Shown here in pieces: positions 15,924 through 22,433 of a stretch of 22,433 bases of DNA. Both the position numbers and the translations under genes were made by a program. This stretch comes from Lachnospiraceae bacterium (GTDB lineage: Bacteria; Bacillota_A; Clostridia; Lachnospirales; Lachnospiraceae), in the NCBI GenBank assembly GCA_018365895.1, contig JAGZJD010000039.1:1-22433 (forward strand), read 5' to 3'. The notes under the pieces were generated by a model. That model was not told the origin of the DNA, searched no databases, and saw nothing but the letters and a program-made list of their open reading frames with translations. How positions within the stretch are numbered: the first letter of the stretch is position 1; each line of letters starts with the position of its first letter.

Positions 15924-17198
15924 ATGGCTACAAGAAGGAGAAGAAGAGGAAGAAGAAAGCAGAAAAGAGGCTTTTCTTCCTGGTCGATGGGAGCTAAAGT
16001 GGCTGCAATTATTGGAGGAACTTTTTTGCTCTTAATGACCTGTGGAATCGTTATTGTTGCACAGAAACTAGGAAAGATTGACTATCAGAAGATAGATCCG
16101 AAGCGCCTTAGTATTTCCGATGAGGTAGAGCACCAGACGGGGGTAGTGACATTTGCTCTTTTTGGATTGGACTCCCGTACTGGACAGCTTGAAAAAGGAA
16201 CGCTGAGTGATACAATGATTATCGCAGTGCTTGACCGGGAGACGAAAGAGATAACAATGTCATCTGTTTATCGAGATACGCTTGTACAGATGGAAGATGG
16301 TTCATATAATAAAGCCAATGCAGCGTATGCTTTCGGGGGACCGCAGGAAGCGATTTCAATGCTGAATCGGAATTTTGACTTAAATATTGAAGATTATGTA
16401 TCGGTAAATTTTAATGCGCTTGTCAGTGTGATTGATGCACTTGGCGGAGTAGAGCTTGATGTGACAGAAGATGAAGTTCCGCATCTGAACAATTATCAGG
16501 TGGAGACATCAAAGGTAGTAGGGCAGGAGAGGATTCCTTTAGAACATGGCGGAATGCAGACGCTGAATGGAGTGCAGGCAGTTTCATTTGCCCGGATTCG
16601 TATTATCGGAGGCGATCAGCAGCGTACAGAACGTCAGAGACGTCTGATTCAGGCAATTACAGATAAAGCACAGACGGCAAGTCTTTCTACAATCAACAAA
16701 ATTATTGACCAGGTATTTCCGCAGATTTCCACAAGCTTATCACTTGGAGAAATTTTAGATTATGCTAAGGATGCGTTTAAGTATAAGTTAGGAGAAAGCA
16801 AGGGATTTCCGTATAATCAGTTCTATAATACACTTTCTGGCATTGGAAGCGTAGGAGTGGTGAATGATCTTCCGGCGGATGTGACAGGACTTCATCAATT
16901 TCTTTATGGTGCAGGAACACCATACACACCTTCTTCTACGGTTGTACAGATAGGACAGGAAATGCTGTACCGCGGACAGGGAAATGGTAACAGCAGTAGC
17001 GAAGAGAATAGTACAGATTATAATACCTATTCGAACGAAGATTACAGTGATGAATCTTATACTGAAGAAACTAATACAGAAGATTACAGTGATAGCAGTA
17101 ATAGTGATAATGGCTATGAAGATTTAGAAAATAATAGTGATAGTACGGGAAGTGACGAATCTGGAAACAGTGGGGATTCGGGAGAAATGATGGAATAG
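15924..17198 (+). CDS. LytR-CpsA-Psr (LCP) family protein with acidic Ser/Asn-rich C-terminal tail
   Basis: A second glycopolymer ligase candidate, 424 residues, paralogous to the LCP protein encoded just upstream. It has a short, very basic cytoplasmic N-terminus (MATRRRRRGRRKQKRG), one membrane segment (about 24-47), and an outward LCP domain (about 70-335) with VVTFALFGLDSRTG, LSDTMIIAVLD, SSVYRDTLV, NFNALVSVIDALGGVEL, LNGVQAVSFARIR and TERQRRLIQAI. The C-terminal 70 residues (about 354-424) are low-complexity Ser/Asn/Asp/Glu/Tyr, probably an extended tail reaching into the wall. Two LCP copies in series suggest redundancy or different acceptor polymers. The ATG follows GAAAGGATAGG. The cohesin-domain gene starts 14 bases after its stop. 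Confidence 0.93.
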   Translation: MATRRRRRGRRKQKRGFSSWSMGAKVAAIIGGTFLLLMTCGIVIVAQKLGKIDYQKIDPKRLSISDEVEHQTGVVTFALFGLDSRTGQLEKGTLSDTMIIAVLDRETKEITMSSVYRDTLVQMEDGSYNKANAAYAFGGPQEAISMLNRNFDLNIEDYVSVNFNALVSVIDALGGVELDVTEDEVPHLNNYQVETSKVVGQERIPLEHGGMQTLNGVQAVSFARIRIIGGDQQRTERQRRLIQAITDKAQTASLSTINKIIDQVFPQISTSLSLGEILDYAKDAFKYKLGESKGFPYNQFYNTLSGIGSVGVVNDLPADVTGLHQFLYGAGTPYTPSSTVVQIGQEMLYRGQGNGNSSSEENSTDYNTYSNEDYSDESYTEETNTEDYSDSSNSDNGYEDLENNSDSTGSDESGNSGDSGEMME

Positions 17199-17212
17199 TC
17201 AGGAGGTTTATG

Positions 17213-18679
17213 ATGAATAAGATACAAAAGAAGCTGGGAATGTTGTTGGCGTTCTGCCTGCTCCTTCCATGTTTTTCAATAGTGGCACATGCAGCAAGTG
17301 GTGTGCTTACGTTCTCTGATCCTACAACGAAAGTGGGAGAAACGGTAACAGTAAAAGCGAAATTGGATGCTTATGGTTCTCCGATTGGTGACGGTGATAT
17401 TACAGTAACATATGATCCGGCGAAGTTAGAATTTGTCAGTGGGCAGAATGCCAGTGGTGGAAGCGGTACAGTAAACTTATCTACAACCGGTGATGGTTCA
17501 GTTACAGAATTGAACTATACGATGGAATTTCGGGCTCTGTCAGAAGGAACCACTAATATTGAGGTGTCAGGATATACAGCATACCTTTATGATGATGAGA
17601 CATTGGATGTTACACTTGGTTCTTCGGCAGTGACGATTGAACCGGGAGATGGGACTGTACAGCAGTCATCTGCTGCTACTGGAACGGGACCGATGGTAAC
17701 GGTAAATGGAATTAATTATAATATCAATGGAAGTTTTGCAGATGTATTGATTCCGGAAGGTTTCGTGCGAACTATATTGACATATGAGGGTCAGGAATGT
17801 CAGGTACTGCAGCAGGAAACAAGCGGTCTTTATATGATTTATCTGACAGGTGCAGACGGAACAAGTGATATGTTTCTCTATGATGCAGAGAAGGGAGAGT
17901 TTTCCGCATGTGAGAAAATCCGTCTTTCTGATACAAATGATATCTTCTTAATGCAGTTTAAACCGGATATGGAACTTCCAAGTGATTATAAGAGTACAGA
18001 AGTAGAAATGAATAGCGTTATTTATCCGGCGTGGCAGGACGCTTCCAGACAGGAGTTTTATATCGTATATGCATTAAATAGTGCAGGACAGAAAAATTTT
18101 TATCAGTATGATGCGGCTGAAGCCACATATCAGAGATATGTGGTAACAGCAGCGAAAGATACAGAAGAAAAAGCAACAGGTTTTTTGGGAAAAATTGAGT
18201 CAAAATTAAAAGAAAATTTAAGTAAGCTTTTGATCGGTGTGTGGGCAATATTTATTCTCATGTTAATTATTTTGATTGTTCTTGCTGTAAAACTGAAACA
18301 TCGCAACGAAGAATTGGATGATTGGTATGAAGATTTTGGAGATGAATATGAAAAGAAGCTGAAGGCAGAACAAACTGCAGCTAAGAAAGCAAAGAAAGAA
18401 AAGACGGCAGTGAAATCCTCTCAAAAACGGACACCAGAAAAGAAAAAAAAGAATTATGATTATGATGAGTTGGAAAATGATTATGAGGATGAATTAGACG
18501 AAGAGTTTTATGATGAGTTACCGGATCAGGATGACTATGATGATGATTATGACTCTTATGATGATGATTCCTATGACGATTATGATGACGATTACGACGA
18601 TTATGAAGATGATTATGATCGTAAGAAGCGAGCAAAAGACACAGCAGAGTTTTCTTTAAATTTCATAGATTTAGATTAA
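17213..18679 (+). CDS. Membrane-anchored cohesin-domain protein with Asp/Tyr-rich cytoplasmic tail
   Basis: A 488-residue type I membrane protein. A signal peptide (1 to about 28, ending IVAHA-A) precedes a cohesin-like domain (about 30-145) with VLTFSDPTTKVGETVTVKAKL, VTYDPAKLEFVSG and a NYTMEFRALSEGTTNIEVSGYTAY region split around the typical jelly-roll strands. A second extracellular region of unknown type (about 160-320) follows, then a membrane helix (about 340-362), a Lys/Ala-rich stretch and an extreme Asp/Tyr tail (about 415-469), ending in FSLNFIDLD. Cohesins classically bind dockerins in cellulosomes, but isolated cohesin-like folds occur in many surface proteins, so dockerin binding is not proven. 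ATG 17213 is favoured because AGGAGG (17201-17206) is 6 bases upstream; ATG 17210 is too close. It is the last gene before a terminator. Confidence 0.85.
   Translation: MNKIQKKLGMLLAFCLLLPCFSIVAHAASGVLTFSDPTTKVGETVTVKAKLDAYGSPIGDGDITVTYDPAKLEFVSGQNASGGSGTVNLSTTGDGSVTELNYTMEFRALSEGTTNIEVSGYTAYLYDDETLDVTLGSSAVTIEPGDGTVQQSSAATGTGPMVTVNGINYNINGSFADVLIPEGFVRTILTYEGQECQVLQQETSGLYMIYLTGADGTSDMFLYDAEKGEFSACEKIRLSDTNDIFLMQFKPDMELPSDYKSTEVEMNSVIYPAWQDASRQEFYIVYALNSAGQKNFYQYDAAEATYQRYVVTAAKDTEEKATGFLGKIESKLKENLSKLLIGVWAIFILMLIILIVLAVKLKHRNEELDDWYEDFGDEYEKKLKAEQTAAKKAKKEKTAVKSSQKRTPEKKKKNYDYDELENDYEDELDEEFYDELPDQDDYDDDYDSYDDDSYDDYDDDYDDYEDDYDRKKRAKDTAEFSLNFIDLD
18455..18619 (+). repeat. Low-complexity Asp/Tyr codon repeat
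   Basis: Degenerate repeats of GAT, GAC and TAT codons run through 55 codons near the 3' end of the cohesin-domain gene. They encode short (D)n-Y units such as YDDDYDSYDDD. Codon-based slippage could change the tail length between strains. Confidence 0.7.
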
Positions 18680-18682
18680 TTT

Positions 18683-18724
18683 GAACAGGGTGGAAAATTT
18701 CCATCCTGTTTTCAATTTTTTTTT
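18683..18724 (+). terminator. Rho-independent terminator after the cohesin gene
   Basis: AACAGGGTGG pairs with CCATCCTGTT (one G-U) around an AAAATTT loop that can itself extend the stem, followed by TTCAA and then a run of nine T residues. It begins 4 bases after the cohesin-gene stop codon and ends the LCP-cohesin transcription unit. Confidence 0.85.
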
Positions 18725-18744
18725 AAGAAATGAACACATTTCTT
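18725..18744. promoter_or_regulatory. Perfect inverted repeat upstream of the HtrA gene, possible operator
   Basis: AAGAAATG (18725-18732) and CATTTCTT (18737-18744) form an 8-base perfect inverted repeat around AACA, directly after the terminator and 53 bases before the HtrA start. Its place, where the -35 region is expected, fits a regulator binding site. No clear consensus promoter was found beside it; a TACAAT -10-like element is at 18764-18769. Confidence 0.35.
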
Positions 18745-18797
18745 TCACAATTAGACAGTAAACTACAATCATAGAAAACAGGAAGGAGATTTATATT

Positions 18798-20108
18798 ATG
18801 AGTAATGAATATAGTTATCAGATTCCAAATGATGGGGATCAGAATTATACAGAATCAAATCAGGAGCCAGAGAATAGAAGACCGAAGAAAAAAGGCAGAA
18901 AGGTAGTTGCCGTTGTCTGTGCCGGGATGGTATTTGGACTAGTGGCATCTGTTACATTTCAGGCATCGAACTATATGGTGGAAAGAGTGCTTGGCAAATC
19001 TGAACGGACAACAAGTACAACGAAGAACACCTCCAGTTCCAGTACAAATGTAAATAGTACAAAACTGACGCAGACAAAAAGTACTGTTACTTCAGATATT
19101 TCTGAGATTGTGGAAAATGCAATGCCTTCCGTTGTTTCCATCACGAATATTAGTGTTCAGCAAGTACAGAGCTTTTTCCAGGGAACGCAGGAATATGAGA
19201 GCCAGAGCAGCGGATCGGGAATTATTATCGGAAAGAATGATTCAGAACTTCTTGTTGTAAGTAATAACCATGTTGTTTCCGGAAGTGATACATTGACAGT
19301 AACGTTTATCAATAATACAAGTGTAGAGGCTCAGATCAAGGGTACAGATCCGGACAAAGATCTGGCTGTAGTTGCAGTTCCGCTTGATAAGATTGATGAG
19401 GATACGATGAGTCAGATTGCAGTTGCAACACTTGGAGATTCTTCTGAATTGAAGGTTGGAGAGCCTGTCATTGCGATTGGAAATGCCCTTGGCTATGGAC
19501 AGTCTGTGACAAATGGTATTGTCAGCGCCAAAGACCGTACATTGAGTTCTTCTAATGCAGAAGGAGAGGCAGAAGAAAATTCTGTAAAATATATCCAGAC
19601 AAATGCAGCAATTAATCCAGGTAACAGCGGTGGAGCTCTTTTGAATATGAATGGTGAGGTCATTGGAATTAACACTGCAAAAGTTGCAGACAGCGCTGTA
19701 GAAGGTATGGGATATGCGATTCCGGTTTCGGACGTAAGTGATATCATTGAAGACCTTATGAATCGAACAACACGGACGAAAGTCAATGAAGGTGAGCAAG
19801 GTCAGCTGGGTATTACAGGATTTGACGTGGCAGAAGAGAATGCTGCAATGTACAGTATGCCAAAAGGTGTATACATTTCTAAAGTTGCTGAAGGAAGCGG
19901 GGCCGAGAAGGCAGGCTTGACAAAAGGAAGTATTATTGTGGAATTCGATGGAACGGCAATTGACAGCATGGCAACACTTCAGGAGCGTTTGCAGTACTAT
20001 AAAGCAGGTGAAACAGTTTCTGTAACAGTGCGAGTGCCGAGTGCAACAGGGGAGTATACAGAGAACACAGTAGATGTGACTCTTGGAGAACGCACAATAG
20101 CAAAATAA
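18798..20108 (+). CDS. htrA: HtrA/DegP-like S1C serine protease with PDZ domain
   Basis: A membrane-anchored quality-control protease acting outside the membrane on misfolded proteins. The 436 residues comprise a short cytoplasmic tail (1-34), one membrane segment (about 35-57), a Ser/Thr-rich linker (about 66-98), a trypsin-like domain (about 100-325) and one PDZ domain (about 335-430). The catalytic triad is visible: His158 in SNNHVVSG, Asp188 in DPDKDLAV and Ser277 in NPGNSGGALL. The PDZ shows KGVYISKVAEGSGAEKAGL and GSIIVEFDG. The ATG follows AAGGAGA. It stands alone between two terminators, so it is likely transcribed singly; the inverted repeat at 18725-18744 may control it. Placement behind the LCP-cohesin genes may reflect a shared wall-stress role, which is only inference. 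Confidence 0.95.
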   Translation: MSNEYSYQIPNDGDQNYTESNQEPENRRPKKKGRKVVAVVCAGMVFGLVASVTFQASNYMVERVLGKSERTTSTTKNTSSSSTNVNSTKLTQTKSTVTSDISEIVENAMPSVVSITNISVQQVQSFFQGTQEYESQSSGSGIIIGKNDSELLVVSNNHVVSGSDTLTVTFINNTSVEAQIKGTDPDKDLAVVAVPLDKIDEDTMSQIAVATLGDSSELKVGEPVIAIGNALGYGQSVTNGIVSAKDRTLSSSNAEGEAEENSVKYIQTNAAINPGNSGGALLNMNGEVIGINTAKVADSAVEGMGYAIPVSDVSDIIEDLMNRTTRTKVNEGEQGQLGITGFDVAEENAAMYSMPKGVYISKVAEGSGAEKAGLTKGSIIVEFDGTAIDSMATLQERLQYYKAGETVSVTVRVPSATGEYTENTVDVTLGERTIAK

Positions 20109-20115
20109 AATGATG

Positions 20116-20163
20116 AAAAGCTGTAGAATATTTAGAGGATTCTCTGATATCTACAGCTTTTTG
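20116..20163. terminator. Bidirectional terminator between htrA and coaBC
   Basis: AAAAGCTGTAGA (20116-20127) pairs with TCTACAGCTTTT (20150-20161) over 12 bases, and an inner stem AGAG/CTCT lies within the loop. T residues follow on the plus strand and A residues precede it, so it can end transcription of the convergent genes from both sides. Confidence 0.88.
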
Positions 20164-20168
20164 TTTCA

Positions 20169-21371
20169 TTAACAATCTGAGGTTCTTAGACGAAGGATTT
20201 CGTCGATCAATTCTTTCGCAGCCTCGTCTTTTGTGAGCAGCTGCAATTCTTTTGTCTTATCTTTTGTAATCAGTGTAATGATATTGGTATCTGTGCCAAA
20301 TCCGGCGCCGGCTTCTTTTAAATTATTAGCGACAATCATATCCAGATTTTTTTTCTCTAATTTTGCTTTGGCATGTTCGATTAAATGCTCTGTTTCCATT
20401 GCAAATCCACAGAGGAACTGTCCGTTTTGTTTATGATTTCCAAGAAAAGCGAGAATATCATCAGTTCGTGTGAATGTAAGAATCATATCCGAACCGGATT
20501 TTTTGAGTTTTTCATCAGCAATCTGAGCTGGACGGTAATCTGCAACAGCAGCAGCTTTGATGATAATATCCTGATCCTGGCTGCGGGAAGTGACGGCCTC
20601 GAACATATCGCGGGCTGAAAGAACCGGTACTACATCTACAAAAGGCGGTGGTTCAATCGAAGTTCGTCCGCTTACTAATGTAACAGAAGCTCCGCGGAGC
20701 ATGCAGTTTCTTGCAATGGCATATCCCATCTTGCCAGTAGAGTGATTGGAAACGAAACGTACAGGATCAATGGCTTCGATTGTTGGACCGGCAGTTACAA
20801 GAACGTGAAGACCTTCCATATCTTTTGGGAAAGCCAGTTCCCGTAAAATGTATTGAAGCAGCGTATCCGGTTCCGGCATCTTTCCGGCTCCGGTATCCCC
20901 GCAGGCAAGATAGCCGGTAGCAGGAGTAATAATCTCCATACCGTATCCGCGTAGACGTTTTAGATTATCCTGCACGATTGGATTCTCGTACATGCGTGTG
21001 TTCATTGCCGGAGCAATCAGTTTCGGACACTGACAGGCAAGGACGGTTGTCGTCAGCATATCATCTGCAATTCCGAAAGAGAGTTTTCCAATGACATTGG
21101 CCGTAGCCGGAGCGATTATTACAAGATCAGCTTTCTTTGCAAGAGATACATGTTCTACTTGAAATTCAAAATTCCGGTCAAAGGTATCGATTAGACATTT
21201 GCGTCCAGTCAATGTCTCAAATGTGATCGGGTTGATAAAGTTTGTAGCGTTTTGCGTCATGATTACATGAACTTCTGCGTGCTGCTTGATAAGCATACTG
21301 GCAAGTGAAGCAGATTTATAGGCAGCGATGCCGCCGGTAACGCCGAGAATGACAGTTTTTCCCTTTAACAT
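20169..21371 (-). CDS. coaBC: Bifunctional phosphopantothenoylcysteine decarboxylase / phosphopantothenate-cysteine ligase
   Basis: Cytoplasmic enzyme for two coenzyme A steps: ligation of cysteine to 4'-phosphopantothenate and decarboxylation to 4'-phosphopantetheine. The 400-residue length is normal. The N-terminal CoaC flavoprotein half (1 to about 180) shows GVTGGIAAYKS, catalytic His74 in VEHVSL, LSFGIADDMLTT, PAMNTRM (121-127) and Cys157 in GYLACGDTG. The C-terminal CoaB half has GPTIEAIDPVRFVSNHSTGKMG, KAAAVADYRP (272-281) and the KLKK motif (288-291). I start it at ATG 21371 (MLKGKTVILGV), preceded by AAAGGA; a longer start 33 bases upstream lacks support. It is convergent with htrA and divergent from the ECF transporter gene, next to coaX, giving a CoA synthesis cluster. 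Confidence 0.96.
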   Translation of the reverse strand: MLKGKTVILGVTGGIAAYKSASLASMLIKQHAEVHVIMTQNATNFINPITFETLTGRKCLIDTFDRNFEFQVEHVSLAKKADLVIIAPATANVIGKLSFGIADDMLTTTVLACQCPKLIAPAMNTRMYENPIVQDNLKRLRGYGMEIITPATGYLACGDTGAGKMPEPDTLLQYILRELAFPKDMEGLHVLVTAGPTIEAIDPVRFVSNHSTGKMGYAIARNCMLRGASVTLVSGRTSIEPPPFVDVVPVLSARDMFEAVTSRSQDQDIIIKAAAVADYRPAQIADEKLKKSGSDMILTFTRTDDILAFLGNHKQNGQFLCGFAMETEHLIEHAKAKLEKKNLDMIVANNLKEAGAGFGTDTNIITLITKDKTKELQLLTKDEAAKELIDEILRLRTSDC

Positions 21372-21462
21372 AATGATAGTCCTTTCCAAAAATTCTGGAC
21401 TCATTTTATCATATTCTCATAAAAAATGCACGCAGAAAACAAAGAGAAGTAAGGGAGAAATG

Positions 21463-21491
21463 TTGTTTTTGAAAAATGTGTGTGCTATAAT
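21463..21491 (+). promoter_or_regulatory. Promoter for the ECF S component - coaX operon
   Basis: A perfect TATAAT (21486-21491) with an extended -10 (TGC immediately before it) and TTGTTT (21463-21468) at 17 bases. Transcription would start near 21498, giving a leader of about 48 bases, too short for most riboswitches. Confidence 0.65.
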
Positions 21492-21545
21492 GTCACCGTA
21501 TTGTATCTCCGGAAAGGAGAATAATAACAAGGAGGAAAATTAAAT

Positions 21546-22208
21546 ATGAGTGAAACAAAAACAGTAAGAGCAGGAAATTCAGCAAAGACAATGTCGATTG
21601 TACAGATTGCCTTGTTTGCGGCGATAATTGTTATTATGGCATTTACCCCGTTTCTTGGCTTTATTCCTCTCGGTTTTACAAGAGCGACCATTATACACAT
21701 TCCGGTGATTATAGGTTCGATTCTCTTTGGACCGGTGCAGGGGGCAGTACTTGGATTTGTTTTCGGGCTGACAAGCTTTGTAAATGCAACGATGAATCCG
21801 ACTGTGACATCATTTGTGTTCACACCGTTTTATAGTGTGGGAGATATACATGGTGGATTTGGAAGCCTGATTATTTGCTTTGTTCCGCGAATTCTGGTAG
21901 GTGTTGTGCCGTACTATGTATATCGTCTGTTTGATAAGATTGGAAAAGATTATCCGAAGAAACAAACACTTGCGCTTGGAATGGCGGGGTTGACAGGTTC
22001 TCTTACGAACACGCTGCTCGTTATGAATTTAATTTATGTACTATTTGGAGAAAGCTATGCTGCGGTGCAGAATGTATCGGTCAAATCATTATATGGTGTG
22101 ATTTTGTCGGTAATTCTTGTAAATGGTATTCCGGAAGCAATTGTGGCAGTCTGTGTTGTAACACTTGTAACCCGCACACTGCTGCATATAAAATTTGTGA
22201 GAAGATAA
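21546..22208 (+). CDS. ECF transporter S component, probably for pantothenate (PanT-like)
   Basis: Substrate-binding membrane subunit of an energy-coupling factor vitamin transporter, which works with a shared EcfA/A'/T module not in this window. The 220 residues are mostly hydrophobic, with about six membrane segments. Features of the family are the N-terminal IALFAAIIVIMAFTPFLGFIPLGFTRATIIHIPVIIGS stretch (helices one and two, including the small-residue contact region) and GPVQGAVLGFVFGL. Its location, in one operon with coaX and divergent from coaBC, points to pantothenate as substrate, as for PanT; this is a context inference, because S components differ little in visible motifs. The ATG at 21546 follows AAGGAGG (21529-21535) at a 10-base spacing. 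coaX starts 12 bases after the stop. Confidence 0.85.
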   Translation: MSETKTVRAGNSAKTMSIVQIALFAAIIVIMAFTPFLGFIPLGFTRATIIHIPVIIGSILFGPVQGAVLGFVFGLTSFVNATMNPTVTSFVFTPFYSVGDIHGGFGSLIICFVPRILVGVVPYYVYRLFDKIGKDYPKKQTLALGMAGLTGSLTNTLLVMNLIYVLFGESYAAVQNVSVKSLYGVILSVILVNGIPEAIVAVCVVTLVTRTLLHIKFVRR

Positions 22209-22220
22209 GGATGAAAAGCA

Positions 22221-22433
22221 ATGATGGTACTTGCAATTGATATAGGAAATACAAATATTGTAATTGGATGTCTGCGGACGGCGGAGGACGTTATATTTGT
22301 GGAACGTCTCTCTACAGATGCAACAAAGACAGTTCTGGAATATGCAATCAGTATTAAAAATGTATTAGAATTATATGGAATAGAAGGAAAAGATCTGGAT
22401 GGTGTCATCATCTCCTCTGTTGTTCCTCCGGTT
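22221..22433 (+). CDS. coaX: Type III pantothenate kinase, N-terminal part (cut by window edge)
   Basis: First enzyme of coenzyme A synthesis, phosphorylating pantothenate in the cytoplasm. Only the first 71 codons are inside the window and the frame is open to its end. The N-terminus MMVLAIDIGNTNIVIGCL carries the phosphate-binding D-x-GNTN motif of the ASKHA fold that defines CoaX. Residues near the right edge read DGVIISSVVPPV, which matches the conserved SSVVP motif of the same family. An AAGGATG site precedes ATG 22221; a second ATG directly follows and could be the true start. It is co-transcribed with the ECF S component gene, 12 bases upstream. Confidence 0.95.
   Translation, partial: MMVLAIDIGNTNIVIGCLRTAEDVIFVERLSTDATKTVLEYAISIKNVLELYGIEGKDLDGVIISSVVPPV

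Noticed and set aside
18455..18619. Codon repeat as a CRISPR array or satellite repeat
   Set aside because: Units are degenerate, in frame and inside a coding sequence; no spacers or regular repeat length.
19242..19799. 185-codon minus-strand open frame opposite htrA
   Set aside because: Shadow frame with an odd Cys/Ile-rich composition; the plus strand has an intact catalytic protease domain.
21498..21545. Riboswitch before the ECF S component
   Set aside because: The predicted leader is only about 48 bases, with no conserved aptamer seen.

Overview
The window looks like a chromosomal segment of a low-GC Gram-positive gut bacterium of the Lachnospiraceae type (Blautia / Dorea / Mediterraneibacter-like). 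The support is the strong AAGGAGG-type ribosome sites, tandem LytR-CpsA-Psr (LCP) proteins, a GerMN lipoprotein, a type III pantothenate kinase beside an ECF S component, and general protein style. The species cannot be fixed from sequence reading alone.

Layout. Positions 1-90 hold the first 17 codons of a minus-strand transposase-like gene and a hairpin covering its ribosome site, so an insertion sequence abuts the left edge. Positions 193-11306 form a plus-strand surface-polysaccharide block: a DUF2142 membrane protein, then rfbC, an ABC-2 polysaccharide export permease, its ATPase, a very large multi-module glycosyltransferase, rfbD, a GerMN-domain lipoprotein and a tandem GT2 glycosyltransferase, closed by a strong terminator at 11322-11357. 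A second block (11512-18679) has a WbaP-type polyprenyl-phosphate sugar-1-phosphate transferase, two GT2 glycosyltransferases, two LCP proteins and a membrane-anchored cohesin-domain protein, closed by a terminator at 18683-18724. An HtrA-type protease (18798-20108) follows. The right end is coenzyme A metabolism: coaBC on the minus strand, then an ECF transporter S component (probably for pantothenate) and the start of coaX, cut by the window edge.

How the genes fit together (inference from families). The WbaP-type enzyme primes undecaprenyl phosphate. The GT2 and GT4-like enzymes extend a chain that probably contains L-rhamnose, since rfbC and rfbD catalyse the last two steps of dTDP-L-rhamnose synthesis; rfbA and rfbB are not in the window. 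The ABC pair exports the lipid-linked chain, and the LCP proteins are candidates for attaching it to peptidoglycan. This resembles the streptococcal Rgp-type rhamnan logic and, more loosely, the glucorhamnan reported from Ruminococcus gnavus.

Two points stand out. The first LCP gene appears to start at an AUU codon (14452), 54 codons upstream of its first ATG. The left part of the polysaccharide block (193-7929) is much more AT-rich than everything from rfbD onward, which suggests an exchangeable cassette beside a mobile element. No intergenic gap exceeds 300 bases. I found no tRNA, rRNA, CRISPR array or convincing riboswitch.
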